A stretch of DNA of 64,000 nucleotides from Alentia gelatinosa (Eukaryota; Annelida; Polychaeta; Phyllodocida; Polynoidae). The stretch lies in NCBI GenBank assembly GCA_950022655.1, contig OX465581.1:108793125-108857124 (forward strand). Direction: 5' to 3'. The translations under genes were made by a program, and so were the position numbers. The notes beneath the pieces were generated by a model. It was not told the DNA's origin and ran no database searches. It saw only the letters and a list, made by a program, of their open reading frames with translations. Shown here one piece after another: positions 1-10,347 of this stretch. Every line of letters begins with the position of its first letter. Position 1 is the first letter of the stretch.

Positions 1-2843
1 AGGGGCTGTGTGCTTATATCTCCCACAGCTATTTTTCTTTTTTCTTCTTGCAACTAGAGCTATCCACACCAAATGATTTCAGCTTATTCAAGTGGATGTC
101 TCTGACTCCAAATACGTTTCAAATGATCTAAAGATATCCACTGTTCAATTTAAAATGTGCAGCATATGTAAGCAAATTTGAATTTTAAGAATCTTCCAAT
201 TGTAAGACCTTTGACAAAATAAAATTTCATGAATTCATATGTCAAATAGTCCACACATTAAGGACTTAAACTAGAATAAATTCCTTATATTCTTGTTTGA
301 ATTTATATTGTGAAAAGATAGGGTAAGAGAGCTCGCCAAAGCACAAAAGATCAGTCAATAGCCGCGGCAGGTCCAATACACCGGTCGCTGACGTCCTCTA
401 CAAACAGGCTCTTGTATTCCTACGAAGTCTGCCATACCCCACCCCGGGGAGATACTGTCTAGACTAATCACACCGTCGGGTGTTTTCTGGTGTAACTCCG
501 GACAAGTCTAAGATAACGCGTCTGATACTCGCATATATCTATTTCCCTTAGGAAGCTGTGAAACACGGACTGGTCTGAGCCTTTGTGCTCACTAGTACTA
601 CAGAGAATGCGGAAATTCCAACTCTTTCAGGATTAGGCACACATACACATGTCCAACAGATGTAATCTCAATCCCAGCCCCCTCATAACCCATCGGCGCT
701 TGGAAAAAAAAGTAGGTGAAATAACTTCCATGGCGAATAACCTCCATGAACATTTCCTTTCTTGGAGCTTTTTGCCCCAGTGCGTCACTTATCCTACCAT
801 ACCCCTGGTGTGCGCATGCGCGCTGCACACAGTCACCGCAAGGGGACGCCACTTTGACCTGGCGTACCTGATAACACTGTAGGTGGCTAATCCGAGTCGC
901 ATGTGCGCTGGGCGGAACACGTGGCGAACGCATGCAACATTTGGCTCCTTTCTTTTTGCTTAAGACCTTTTTCTCCGTTATGTTTACTCTGTTTCTGACA
1001 TGGTTCATGTTTTTGATCAACATCGAGCAAAATAAGTAGTGACACATTCTTGTTTGTTCGAGTGTCACACTTCATGTACGCGGTTGTACACTATAGGAAG
1101 AAAGGAATGGTTTTGTTTGTGCTAGTGGCTCGTCTAGAAGATCAGTCTCGAGAATATTTCGTGGAAAACACGAATCGCAGATTATACACTTCCGCTTAAT
1201 GGAACTGATCTTACTTGCATCAGAAAGAACGCAAGGCTTCAATAACCTATTATGTCCGAGTCTGATACTATCACAAGAAGCGATGTATGTCTGAGACAAA
1301 GAGACGGATTTGAAACTGACTCGACACGATTGTCGGGAAAAGATCGCAGATAATCGGATTAGTGCAGTGTGAGTAAACCTCGTCGACTAAATACTTTCAA
1401 AACTCATTTGTTTCAACAGAAATGAGAAAAATGTTGAAGGCAAGCGACAAGGTTGTCAGGAGAGAGTAGATAAAGTAGGTCATATCTAACAAGCTCCACG
1501 ACCCGCCCTAATTATCAGCTCTGTCATGACCTATCAGAGCGCGAGGAAACATCACGTCGGTCAGTGACGTCAGTTCTGTTTGACAACTCCATGAAAATTT
1601 GTCTTGATTGAGATCGACTGGCTCTGTGGTGATGGGGCGGCGAACGATCCCCTAAATCCCAATAAGCAAAGGCAATTTCATACCAAAGGGAGTACATGTT
1701 GGTGATGCAAATAAATCATGAAATTTCCCTGACGCCAGTACCATACTTACACCGCTATTTGATCAAATGTCTGCCTATTAAAATTTTCTATAAATATTGC
1801 ATAGTCACCTTCTCCTTGGATAAATCATAACATTATTCATATTATCAACAGGACAACTTTCATCAGCCATCTTTAGAACCGGCACAGAAGGTTGTTTTAT
1901 GCTGGAATATAGTTATGTTTATATATGTGTATCAATAACACAGCTAAGGACCATAAGCTATCATATATATGCAGTTGCAATTTAACAGGATTCAAAATAA
2001 TCAATGGTAGAAGTGGTAATTTGTTTGTTGTCACATGTATTCAAATTATCAGAGACAAGATATAATGAATCATAATTCTGAGACATTACTTCAATATTTG
2101 GTATAGAACTTTATGGATCTCCAATTAAATCACAGATCTGACCTTGATGCTGTCGTGACATATTTGGCTCACAAACACCACCCAAAGATCCAAATCGGAA
2201 TCAAATTGCCTTCACTCTACAAAGTAGCCACCAGCTACAACAGAGGCCCTCATAGACCTCCCGTGTTTTATACACGAGAGTAGATTCCTTGGCAGCACTC
2301 CCACCACACAGCGACCATAACACAATTAACAATGATCTGCCCGCATGGCGTTTAGCCGCCTGATCGCACCATCAACTCTCACAACCCATGTATCTCTAAC
2401 AATTTCTGTAATTACAGAATGTTATTCAGTGCCCTCGAAGTAGCATCCTCTCTCATTCTCATACCTAGTATAGATCGGATTGGTATCAGTCTCCTGATCG
2501 TGTGTCCTGACTTTCATAAATGGAACGGGTTATTAAAGTCGTCGCACTCAGATTGTTTTGTGGATATCTTTAATCGAGCAGAGACTATTTATATCTACAT
2601 AATATCCTATTGCTCCATTTTTGGTAGGGAAGTAAATGCCAAGTCTACAGGGTCAACATATCTAAGTCTAATGACAAAAGTATTGGCCATACAGTAGACG
2701 ATCTTCCATACTAGGGTCACACAGATGGACTATCGTACAGTACATCACACGACAAAATAACGTAGACGCACTATACTTATACAATGACACAGTACTGGAA
2801 AAAAACAACGTACAGGTCAAAGGACAACGTACAAGAAAACGTC
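1..2843. other. Gene-free stretch, no supported gene
   Basis: AT-rich sequence with only short accidental reading frames. The longest is a 156-codon minus-strand frame at 598-1068. It has no recognisable motif, overlaps a plus-strand frame, and has no splice or promoter context I can defend. No tandem array, terminal inverted repeat or retroelement motif was found, apart from a CRE-like octamer near 1565. Confidence 0.6.
1565..1572. promoter_or_regulatory. CRE-like octamer TGACGTCA
   Basis: A perfect palindromic TGACGTCA, the canonical CREB/ATF binding site. The same octamer occurs at 17901-17908 and 57854-57861. An 8-mer is expected about once in this much DNA by chance, so three copies are only suggestive. 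The site lies in no recognisable promoter and function is not shown. Confidence 0.2.
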
Positions 2844-2846
2844 TAA

Positions 2847-3129
2847 GGCCCGGCGTCCACCTACTACGATAGAATCGTAAACCTCCCGATATGCCACCGA
2901 TACAAAATGTCAAAATCGGTGCCATATCGGGAAGGTGCAAAATCGTAGACATATGTCTAGACTTGCCAATCCACCACGCATTGTATGAGGGATTTATCGG
3001 TGTCTAATCGTAGAAACATGGTCAACTGCCCCGATATTAGGTAACCTTCCGACGCGATTTTGATTTTTGTATCGGGAGGTGCATCGTAGGGCATATCGGT
3101 GCCATATCGTAGTAGGTGGACGCCGGGCC
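2847..3129. mobile_element. PIF/Harbinger-type MITE, copy 1
   Basis: A 283-bp non-coding element with terminal inverted repeats of about 24 bp, beginning GGCCCGGCGTCCACCTACTA and ending in the reverse complement. It is flanked on both sides by TAA (2844-2846 and 3130-3132). A 3-bp TWA duplication is the hallmark of PIF/Harbinger transposases, so the class call rests on termini plus duplication. Inside, the left half carries a second, nested hairpin: a CCGATATG-CACCGAT-type arm is followed about 12 bp later by its reverse complement. There is no reading frame for a transposase, so it must have been moved in trans. A nearly identical copy with a TTA duplication lies at 10063-10344, which indicates recent amplification. 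Confidence 0.9.
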
Positions 3130-3132
3130 TAA

Positions 3133-4323
3133 AGATAAAATACACAACAGAGAGGGACAGATTCACTAAGAAATCTTTTACAGATAGGTTATAATTCCTG
3201 ATCATTCGATATAAGGGAGTGAGTTATTTCCTTGATAATAAGTTGCAAGTCCATGGTTCCAGAGAGGTCTTTGCTACGCAGCTCAAGATAATGAAATTAC
3301 AAATGTATCAAAACATGCATATGCACTTGTTTGTGGAGGTATCTGTCACATACTGGTGTTGTTCAATATAGTGTGTGGTAGATATTTGATATTTATGACT
3401 GCACTATGGTATTGTAAACACTTCTCTGGATAATTCGTAGACACACTTTATGGATCGAATATAATGCAAACATTCCCTCTGTGTTTCCTTTTCTGTTTAT
3501 CCACAAGTCTGTTTATCCACATGGGTATTTGAATACCAATTTCGATCAATGGAAAGAGAAGGTTACCCAAACGATTTATGCAGATGAATTTAAGACCCAA
3601 ATAAATTGTGACCCATTGGAATATACTGAAAAGCCTCACTGACACATATAAACATCATTGTATAGATCCCCAAATAATGAATTACCTCTACCTAGCGAAA
3701 ACTAGAAGAATAATATAAGTATTCTAGGCAGTGCTAATAAGGGGCAGAAAATCCTCCCGGCGACCACTATACTGAGCATATTCCTGGCATTAACCCTATG
3801 ACTATTCTCAATACAATTGTAATCCAGCAACGAGGAGAAAAAACGCTGCATGGAGGGTTTCTCCTGGAAATCTAGTACCGACTCCTCCAGTAGGGTGTCA
3901 TAATGAGAGTGAACAGGTGGGAGTAGTGGAAGGACGGGAGGAACGGGAGGGTTACCCTGGAGTCGCGCCAAACCCAGCTCAGCTGCTCAACTAGTCTTAG
4001 ATATAGCAGGAGTTTTTAATTGGCCACCGACTTCGTTGCCCCAGAATCCTTTTTCATCCACACACCTGTAAATCAACTAGGTATATTGCAGATCTAGGGA
4101 CTACCTTTCTTTTTCAGCCGAGACATGTACATACATGCTAGGCAATTACCCAGCATTTCGCTCTGTCAACATATATTCTCCTTTCTCTAGTCTAGCCAGC
4201 CTTACTTCTAAGCAACAAAAGCACATGAAATTGAGTCAAGTCCAGTCATTGGCAGCCAGACTAAACACAGTAAAATCAAGTATTTTATGAATCGAGTATC
4301 ATGAGTTAACAGGGTTCCTAAGG
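3133..4323. other. Gene-free stretch, nothing recognised
   Basis: AT-rich sequence without repeats, motifs or coding signal that I can support. Short frames of under 90 codons exist on the minus strand but look random. Confidence 0.55.
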
Positions 4324-4426
4324 CCGTAGGGATGGCTGTTCAAGGTCTTTGACTCAAAAGTACGGCTCTCCTGCAGCGTCGGTCTATATATTTGAGACAG
4401 AAGATCGAGAACAGCCATCCCTACGG
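4324..4426. repeat. Foldback palindrome, 103 bp
   Basis: Perfect 18-bp outer arms (CCGTAGGGATGGCTGTTC at 4324-4341 and its reverse complement at 4409-4426). Imperfect pairing continues inward through a CTCAAA / TTTGAG block. The tip is GC-rich and contains CTGCAG. It could be a minimal MITE or a cruciform-forming foldback. No convincing target duplication is visible. Confidence 0.8.
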
Positions 4427-6794
4427 ACTCAGTAACCATCTTTTCTTATTACTATACACCTCCCAATAGTTTAAAACACCGTTTTAGTAAGTTTTCTACT
4501 GAGCGCTTCACACACCGTTCCCGAACCGAAGTCACTGCCATTCACAACAGCCCACTGTTACGGCGAGCGCAAACATTACTCCATACCTGTTCGGCCACAG
4601 GTGCATAGTAATACTTCGGGTAATTTCCTTTTCACAAAGAGCAGCTACACCGTACTACCCGTCAAACGCACGATACTGCATATTCTGGGATTCATATGAT
4701 TTAGGCGTTATATCGGTTCCATCCCAGAGATCGCAGTCCATAACGTCATGTAGATGTTCCCGGTGGAATGACTCAATGCATTTATTAGTTCTGACAAATA
4801 GGTATGACGATAGGTGGCACACTGCACTCGACATATAGGTGTGTAAACGTGTCGTCAGGAAAGGTAGGAGCTGGCACTAACGACCTTATTGAATTCCTCC
4901 TGGGTAGGATGCAGACAGCACGAGTAGAGATCCCTCAACAACTCCTGGTTTGAGGCTTCCACACACGAGCGTGCAATGGCCGGGTAAGACACCAAGATTC
5001 CCTGCTCAGGTGTTAAGACATGACCTCAGGTAAGGAGTTGACTCCAGGTTAGACGACTTGATCCCAGGTGGCCCCAGATAGGATGAGAGCCAAGATTAGA
5101 TGATGTGACCCCAGCTAATAACCTGCCCCCTTGTGAGAGGGTGTGACCTCAGGTAAGATAAACTGCCCTCCTGTGCCAAGGTGTGAACCACGATAAGGGG
5201 ACGTGATCAAATGGGATTCAAATATATAATCGCAGATGAAACACACATTGATAACTCGGACGTATTCGTAAGTTTCAAAAAATATTTCGTATTTTCTTTA
5301 AGTACTCCAGAAACATCTTAACATGACATGTCCCATCTCATCTAAGACTTAAGTGTACAATGTGTTTCGACGCAGTGGATGACGTATTAGCGTGACGTGT
5401 ATGACGTCCAGTAGAGGTTGGGGTACTTTTTACGACCTCAGTGTACTGACTGCACCACGGCAGCCCCGTCCGACCTCCAAGGCAGGCGCCCAGGAGGATG
5501 TGCATCCTCCATGCACGGAACCTCAAGGATTGGTTTATGGGAGCAGGAAAACACGACCAGACAGTCTCAACGCTCCGGGGGCTCCAAGAATGCGGCCACT
5601 TCAATACCACACACAACATACGGAAAAGCGAGAAGACCTCCGTGGATAAGGGTAACAGAAGTGAAGAGCCAACTTACATGTAGGCGCGTACCATAGCATT
5701 TTTTTTTTATCAAGAAGTGTTTATCAATAATTCAGTATGAATACTCAGAGCTATTGATACGATCTTCCATACAATCATATTCAAAGGTTGAAAGCTAAAC
5801 AAGAGTCATATATAATTAATAGTAAAAAGCTAGTATGAAGAGTCAACTTAGTGAGAACGACTGTCCTGGAGGAGAGGGTATGTTGCTCGTGTGTTTCTAT
5901 CGTGTAAAGACTAGTTTTCGTCTTTGTTTATACATGTGCAAGTAATCCTTAAAAACACACGAGATAAAAGATCAAAGTGTTCAGAATGCTGTGAGATGGG
6001 TTTCAATAGTGAGGGCGTGTACAAGTTATAAAAAACCGACTTCAACTGGCCACTACGCTTGAAGATCTGCCTGAGACAAAATCTTAGATCAAAACAGCTG
6101 ATAATGAGCCACACTGATAGATGTATCTGTTTGCCACTGGGACCTTATGCAAACGTGAAACCAAGAGGCTTATGGCAAAATCGGACACATTCAGACGGGC
6201 AATCCTATCTGGTCTGGACAGAAGCTGCCCGTGTGCGATAGGCCCAAGAGTCGTTGATCATCTGACCGAGTTACAAAGCTGAACTGGTTTATGGGTATTT
6301 ACTACGGACTTCACACGCAGTTGCTTCGTTCCTCTTATGAGATACATGGGTCTTTATACATCACGGTCGGTGAGGATGTCGGGGCTGTCTATAAGCCATT
6401 CCCATAAGGCCACACAGTAAGGGCCGCCATTTTGTAGAGAGGACCAATGTTGATAATACAGATCATGTGTAAGAATCAGCCTAAATATGTCACTGTCTGC
6501 CGATGATCAGCTCAAATCTGGTATTCCAAGTATGTCTTAAAAAGACATTTGCTCTTTTTGAGACATGATATATGCTAAATATTTACAAACAGGAAAAAAA
6601 TGAAAGTAGACCCTCTAGCCTAAAACTCAAAGGTTAATGCATTTGGTCCGCACTTTTCACACCTATATTGACAGTAATTTTCATGGTGGGTTTGCTACTC
6701 TCCTGGTGAAAATAACCTTCTCTTCAAATAACTCCACTAACGTTGCACATAATAGGGTGCCATAGGAGTATAAGTCCTGTGTGTTGTTATCGTT
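4427..6794. other. Gene-free stretch
   Basis: Apart from the degenerate repeat block at 5005-5205, nothing is recognised. Several overlapping frames of 60-93 codons cover 5338-5696 on both strands, where the sequence is less AT-rich. They show no domain, and their mutual overlap suggests composition rather than coding. Confidence 0.5.
5005..5205 (+). repeat. Degenerate minisatellite (TGACCTCAGGTAAG-like)
   Basis: A run of diverged repeats each centred on a TGA(C/T)C(C/T)CAGGT-like core. Examples are TGACCTCAGGTAAG near 5022 and TGACCTCAGGTAAG again near 5145, with weaker versions between (TTGACTCCAGGT, TTGATCCCAGGT, TGTGACCCCAGC). Spacing is irregular, roughly 20-60 bp. Two units contain CAGGTAAG, which would score as strong splice donors. 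That is a by-product of the repeat and not evidence of exons. Confidence 0.6.
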
Positions 6795-7035
6795 TGCGAG
6801 ATGGCGGCGCCTGCGGTCATCTGAAAAGGCCCCATGGAGCTCCTGGTCCTCACGTCTGACGTTACTGTCTCCACCAACTGGCGTCTCGTGTCCCAGCAAC
6901 CAACCTCCCGTCAGCCCCCGCGCCACCCCCGAGCCTCTCTCTGACCCCGGCGGGCATGAATCACTTCCGGTAGCCACCAGAGGGCGCGCTGGTCACGTGG
7001 CGGCGGAATCTGCTGGTCACAATCTGTCAGCGTTC
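6795..7035. promoter_or_regulatory. GC-rich islet with promoter-type motifs
   Basis: A CpG-containing islet holding four motifs within about 200 bp. They are GAGATGGCGGC (YY1-like, 6798-6808), CACTTCCGG (ETS/GABP type, about 6961-6969), CCACCAGAGGGCGC (6974-6987, fitting the published CTCF core at every position) and CACGTG (E-box, 6994-6999). ETS and YY1 sites are frequent in TATA-less animal promoters, and CTCF is conserved across bilaterians. A nearby transcription start is inferred. No downstream exon is recognised, and ATGs here open only short frames. It could equally be an enhancer or insulator. Confidence 0.4.
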
Positions 7036-7054
7036 AGTGTGCCGGCGTGTTTAC

Positions 7055-7290
7055 ACTTAAAGGAGGAGAAGAAGGGTCTGGGGAGGGCGGTAGGGGAACA
7101 AGGGGGAGGGTGGGGGAAGAAAAGTGGATGGGGATTGGAGGGATATGAAGGAGGACGGCAGGGATTTAAAGAGGAAGGAAATGAAGGCAGAGGGGGAGGG
7201 GAGGATTTTGGGAGTAATGCAGGGATGACATGGGACGACGACCTGGAGGGAGAACAGAGATTGGGATGGGGGGATGGGAAGGTGGAGGGA
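7055..7290 (+). repeat. Purine-rich, G-quadruplex-prone tract
   Basis: About 235 bp of almost pure A/G on the plus strand with many G-runs. The block around 7078-7118 has five or more runs of three to five Gs separated by short loops, which fits the G-quadruplex pattern. The strand bias opens long frames on both strands (6781-7302 plus, 7017-7433 minus), but these encode only G/E/K-rich or P/S-rich sequence and I do not treat them as genes. The tract directly follows the promoter-like islet. Confidence 0.7.
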
Positions 7291-8497
7291 TTGAATCTAT
7301 AGAAGTAGATGGGAGGCGGTTGTGAGGCTGTGAAAGGGAGAATGTTGAAGAGATGGGCATTTATGTATTGCTTGTTGCTTGGAAAGCAATGAAGAAAACA
7401 GCGTTCAAAACAATGTTTTGACTCACCGCGCATCCCCGGTGCAACGCAGCCGAGCTACTCAAGTTGTGACATGCGCCTGACGATGTCTGCGATAAATCAG
7501 GGTGAGCGATAAAGAAGGTATATAAACGTCAGCACGTTGCAATATACGTGCTCGTAGTGCGTAATACGTCGCACGTTAAGTCAAACTGAAGGTCATAACG
7601 GACACTTTAATATCGGTGTGACGTCGGTCAACATCGACCCTCACCTTCAATAAGGTCAAGCAGCAGGCCCCTGACTGCCAACAAATTGTCAACATTCCGA
7701 TGCATTGTCTCGTTAAGTTTTCTGTTTCTTGTTGCATTGTTTGGGGTCTTTGACAGCGTGTTTTGTTCATATAACGGAACACTTGTGAGAGAAAGGGGAG
7801 TGAAATCTTCAGGTACACACTTTTAATAACTAAACAGGCCTGTGAAGCCTTACATTGGAAGTTATAACTAAACCGAGGATATATGTTTCTCTCTCGTTCT
7901 TCTTTGGAACTAACACTGAATATTTTACTGTGGTGCCAGAATGTCAGGCATCTGATTAATGGACTCAAGCTGTCGATACAGACTCTATGGCGTTCCACTT
8001 GTAGCAATAACCTTTTTGACGGTCTGCACATAAAATATTTCCACATTTCTGTGATGGAGACCTATCGACGTGTAGCGTGGGATCTCTGAAGTTGGTGAAT
8101 CAGAGTGAACGTTAGTACACCAGGGTCACGCTAATTCGAACGTGTGATGAGCACAGACTCGTACTATCTCCCACTACATCTCACATCACAGATCATGGTT
8201 ACAGATAAGGGATGTGGTTTAAGCCAATCATTGGTATTGTGGTCATCCCCAAATCCCTTGTCGCAGAAAATATGCATTAGTTTGTAATTAGGGTCAAACC
8301 AATGCTGATCCTTGCACTCTCTCCGCCAAAGTTTCATAACTTCTTATTAAGCACTGCATGACGTGAAATTTCCATGTGAACTCATCTCAATTCATGTCCC
8401 ACTTGATGAACATAGAAAGACTTTTTATGAGTTCTTCTTCCTGTAGAGGAATGCAAGTTCATCAGTTATTATCATTATTGGATTACCTCAACCAAAC
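7291..8497. other. Gene-free stretch, nothing recognised
   Basis: Mixed-composition DNA. A 156-codon minus-strand frame (7576-8046) shows no domain. No repeats or terminal inverted repeats are visible. Confidence 0.5.
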
Positions 8498-8723
8498 TAG
8501 GGTACGCTACCGGACCTTTATACCAAGTCCGTGGGGTTACAGGAGAACTCGACCGAAAACGGACTCAACCCGTATCTATGTAGATGTCAGGAGAAATCGA
8601 TTAGAGAACTCGACCCGTTTCAGATTCTTATGGATAAGCCATTTTACTATTGAGGGAAAGATCTGACTAGTTAGATTTTAGACAATAAACCATACGGTAT
8701 ACCAGCAGATATAGAAAATATGT

Positions 8724-8784
8724 TAGGGATAGGGTTAGGGTTCGGGTTAGGATTCGGGTTAGGGTTAGGGATAGGCTTAAGGGA
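8724..8784 (+). repeat. Interstitial telomere-like array
   Basis: About ten imperfect TTAGGG-type units: GTTAGGG and GATAGGG mixed with TTCGGG variants. TTAGGG is the telomere repeat of most animals. The array is short, degenerate and internal, so it is an interstitial telomeric sequence and not a chromosome end. It sits between inverted copies of a GAACTCGACCCG motif (8605-8616 and 8942-8953), so it may be internal to a larger element of about 350-450 bp. Confidence 0.75.
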
Positions 8785-8900
8785 AGGGTTTTCCGTTTGT
8801 TTTCTTCCCCAAAAAAGACCAAATTTGAAGTCAAGAAAACTAAACAGTGTATTCACAGTTACGATAATATATCTGAGCTTGGAAGATTTAAAACGGATCA

Positions 8901-8955
8901 AGTTCGTTACGGGTCGAGTTTGTTACGGGTCGAGTTCGTTACGGGTCGAGTTCTC
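8901..8955 (+). repeat. 16-bp tandem repeat, 3.4 units
   Basis: Unit AGTTCGTTACGGGTCG at 8901, 8917 and 8933 plus a partial fourth copy; the second unit has one substitution. The inverse motif occurs upstream as GAACTCGACC (about 8544) and GAACTCGACCCGT (about 8605). The block may therefore be a subterminal repeat of a foldback element enclosing the telomere-like array. Confidence 0.75.
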
Positions 8956-9164
8956 CAGTATTCGTCCTGGTACTGTCAAGTCTAGGTGATTGGGTAAACA
9001 TGACATTGAGTTAGGAGGCTTGGTGTAGCTGGTATAGCTCGTCGGCAGCACATGCTTCTGGATATCAGACAGCATGCTCTTCCTCTTGGGGTGGGGAGGC
9101 CATAACTATTATGCCTGTCAGCAAGTCCGCCAGAACACAATGTACCTGATCAGTCAACCGAATA

Positions 9165-9310
9165 GATAACCGGCCAGCCAGTCCACACCATATCCTGCCA
9201 GCCAGTCAACAGGGTAACCGGCCAGCCTCCCACAAGACAACCAGTCAGCCAACCAAGATGACGACTAGCCAGCCAGCCAGCCAGCCAGCCAACTAGATGG
9301 CCAGTCAGCC
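9165..9310 (+). repeat. CCAG/CCAGT-rich degenerate microsatellite
   Basis: Many CCAGCCAGTC and CCAGCCAGCC units with scattered substitutions. The purest part is at about 9266-9290. Weaker CCAG-containing units continue to about 9500. This is a decayed simple repeat with no coding signal. Confidence 0.7.
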
Positions 9311-10062
9311 AATAAACCTTCTAGGAAATCTCAAACCAACCAACAATCCAGCAAGCCTAATATCCTGTCTGCCAACAAAATAGCTTGCATGCCAAACAAC
9401 GAACCACCGGGCCAGGTAGCTAGAAAGATACGCAACCTGTCAAACACAAGCTAAATAAACGAACTCACTAACTAACTAATTAGCCAGCCAGATAGCTCGG
9501 TAGCTATGGGCAGACACGCAATCTGCCCACCAACCAGCAATGCGGTCGACTACAGAAGGGCTGCATAGAGTTACGTGGCCCGAGCGCCTGCTATCTGAAT
9601 GAACCACGCATTCCAAATCAACATAACCGTGATAACCGTGATAACCCTGCGCTGGTCTTGTATGGTTCATACCCGGCCTGCAATGGAGGGGTATCGGGTG
9701 GGCCGGGGGTTATTCAGTGCTGGCTGGGAGGAGATGTGGCGTTTACTATTGTAGGATTACGATATCAGGGGTGGCGAGGTACAAGTCCGCCGAAAATCCA
9801 TATCATCCCCTTTGTGCATAACTCTGCTTATCTCGTTTGTAATGACCAATTATGATCAAGCATGGTATAAGTATAGTTTTTAACATAATACATATGCATC
9901 AAATGTGCTTTTTATATCAGGAGCTGGAGATTATTTTTGTAAAACAATCTAAGCTTAATCATAGACAGCAGAAAACTTCTTATGACTATTTCGATAATTT
10001 TTATCCTGTTGACCAAGAGGGATCTAATCTGAGTAATAGACGTACGTAGAAAAAATGAGTTA

Positions 10063-10344
10063 GGCCCGGCGTCCACCTACTACGATAGAATCGTAGACCT
10101 CCCGATATGGCACCGATATAAAATGTCAAAATCGGTGCCATATCGGGAAGGTGCAAAATCGTAGACATATGTCTAGACAAGCCAATCCACCATGCGTTGT
10201 TTGGGGGTTTTATCGGTGTCTAATCGCAGAAACGTAGTCAACTGCCCCGATATCAGGTAACCTTCCGACGCGATTTTGATTTTGTATCGGGAGGTGCATC
10301 GAAGACGATATCGGTGCCATATCGTAGTAGGTGGACGCCGGGCC
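10063..10344. mobile_element. PIF/Harbinger-type MITE, copy 2
   Basis: A 282-bp element alignable end to end with the copy at 2847-3129. It has the same termini (GGCCCGGCGTCCACCTACTA and its reverse complement) and differs at only a handful of positions. The flanking duplication is TTA (10060-10062 and 10345-10347). Different TWA duplications around the two copies show independent insertions of one family and exclude local duplication. The internal hairpin at about 10100-10148 is intact here: CCCGATATGGCACCGAT pairs with ATCGGTGCCATATCGGG. Confidence 0.92.
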
Positions 10345-10347
10345 TTA

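Noticed and set aside
598..1068. 156-codon minus-strand frame
   Set aside because: No domain, overlapping frames on the other strand, and no promoter or splice support.
5022..5157. Strong splice-donor matches CAGGTAAG
   Set aside because: They recur as part of a degenerate minisatellite, with no adjacent coding frame.
6781..7433. 173-codon plus and 138-codon minus frames
   Set aside because: Both follow from purine/pyrimidine strand bias. They overlap each other, and no domain is seen.
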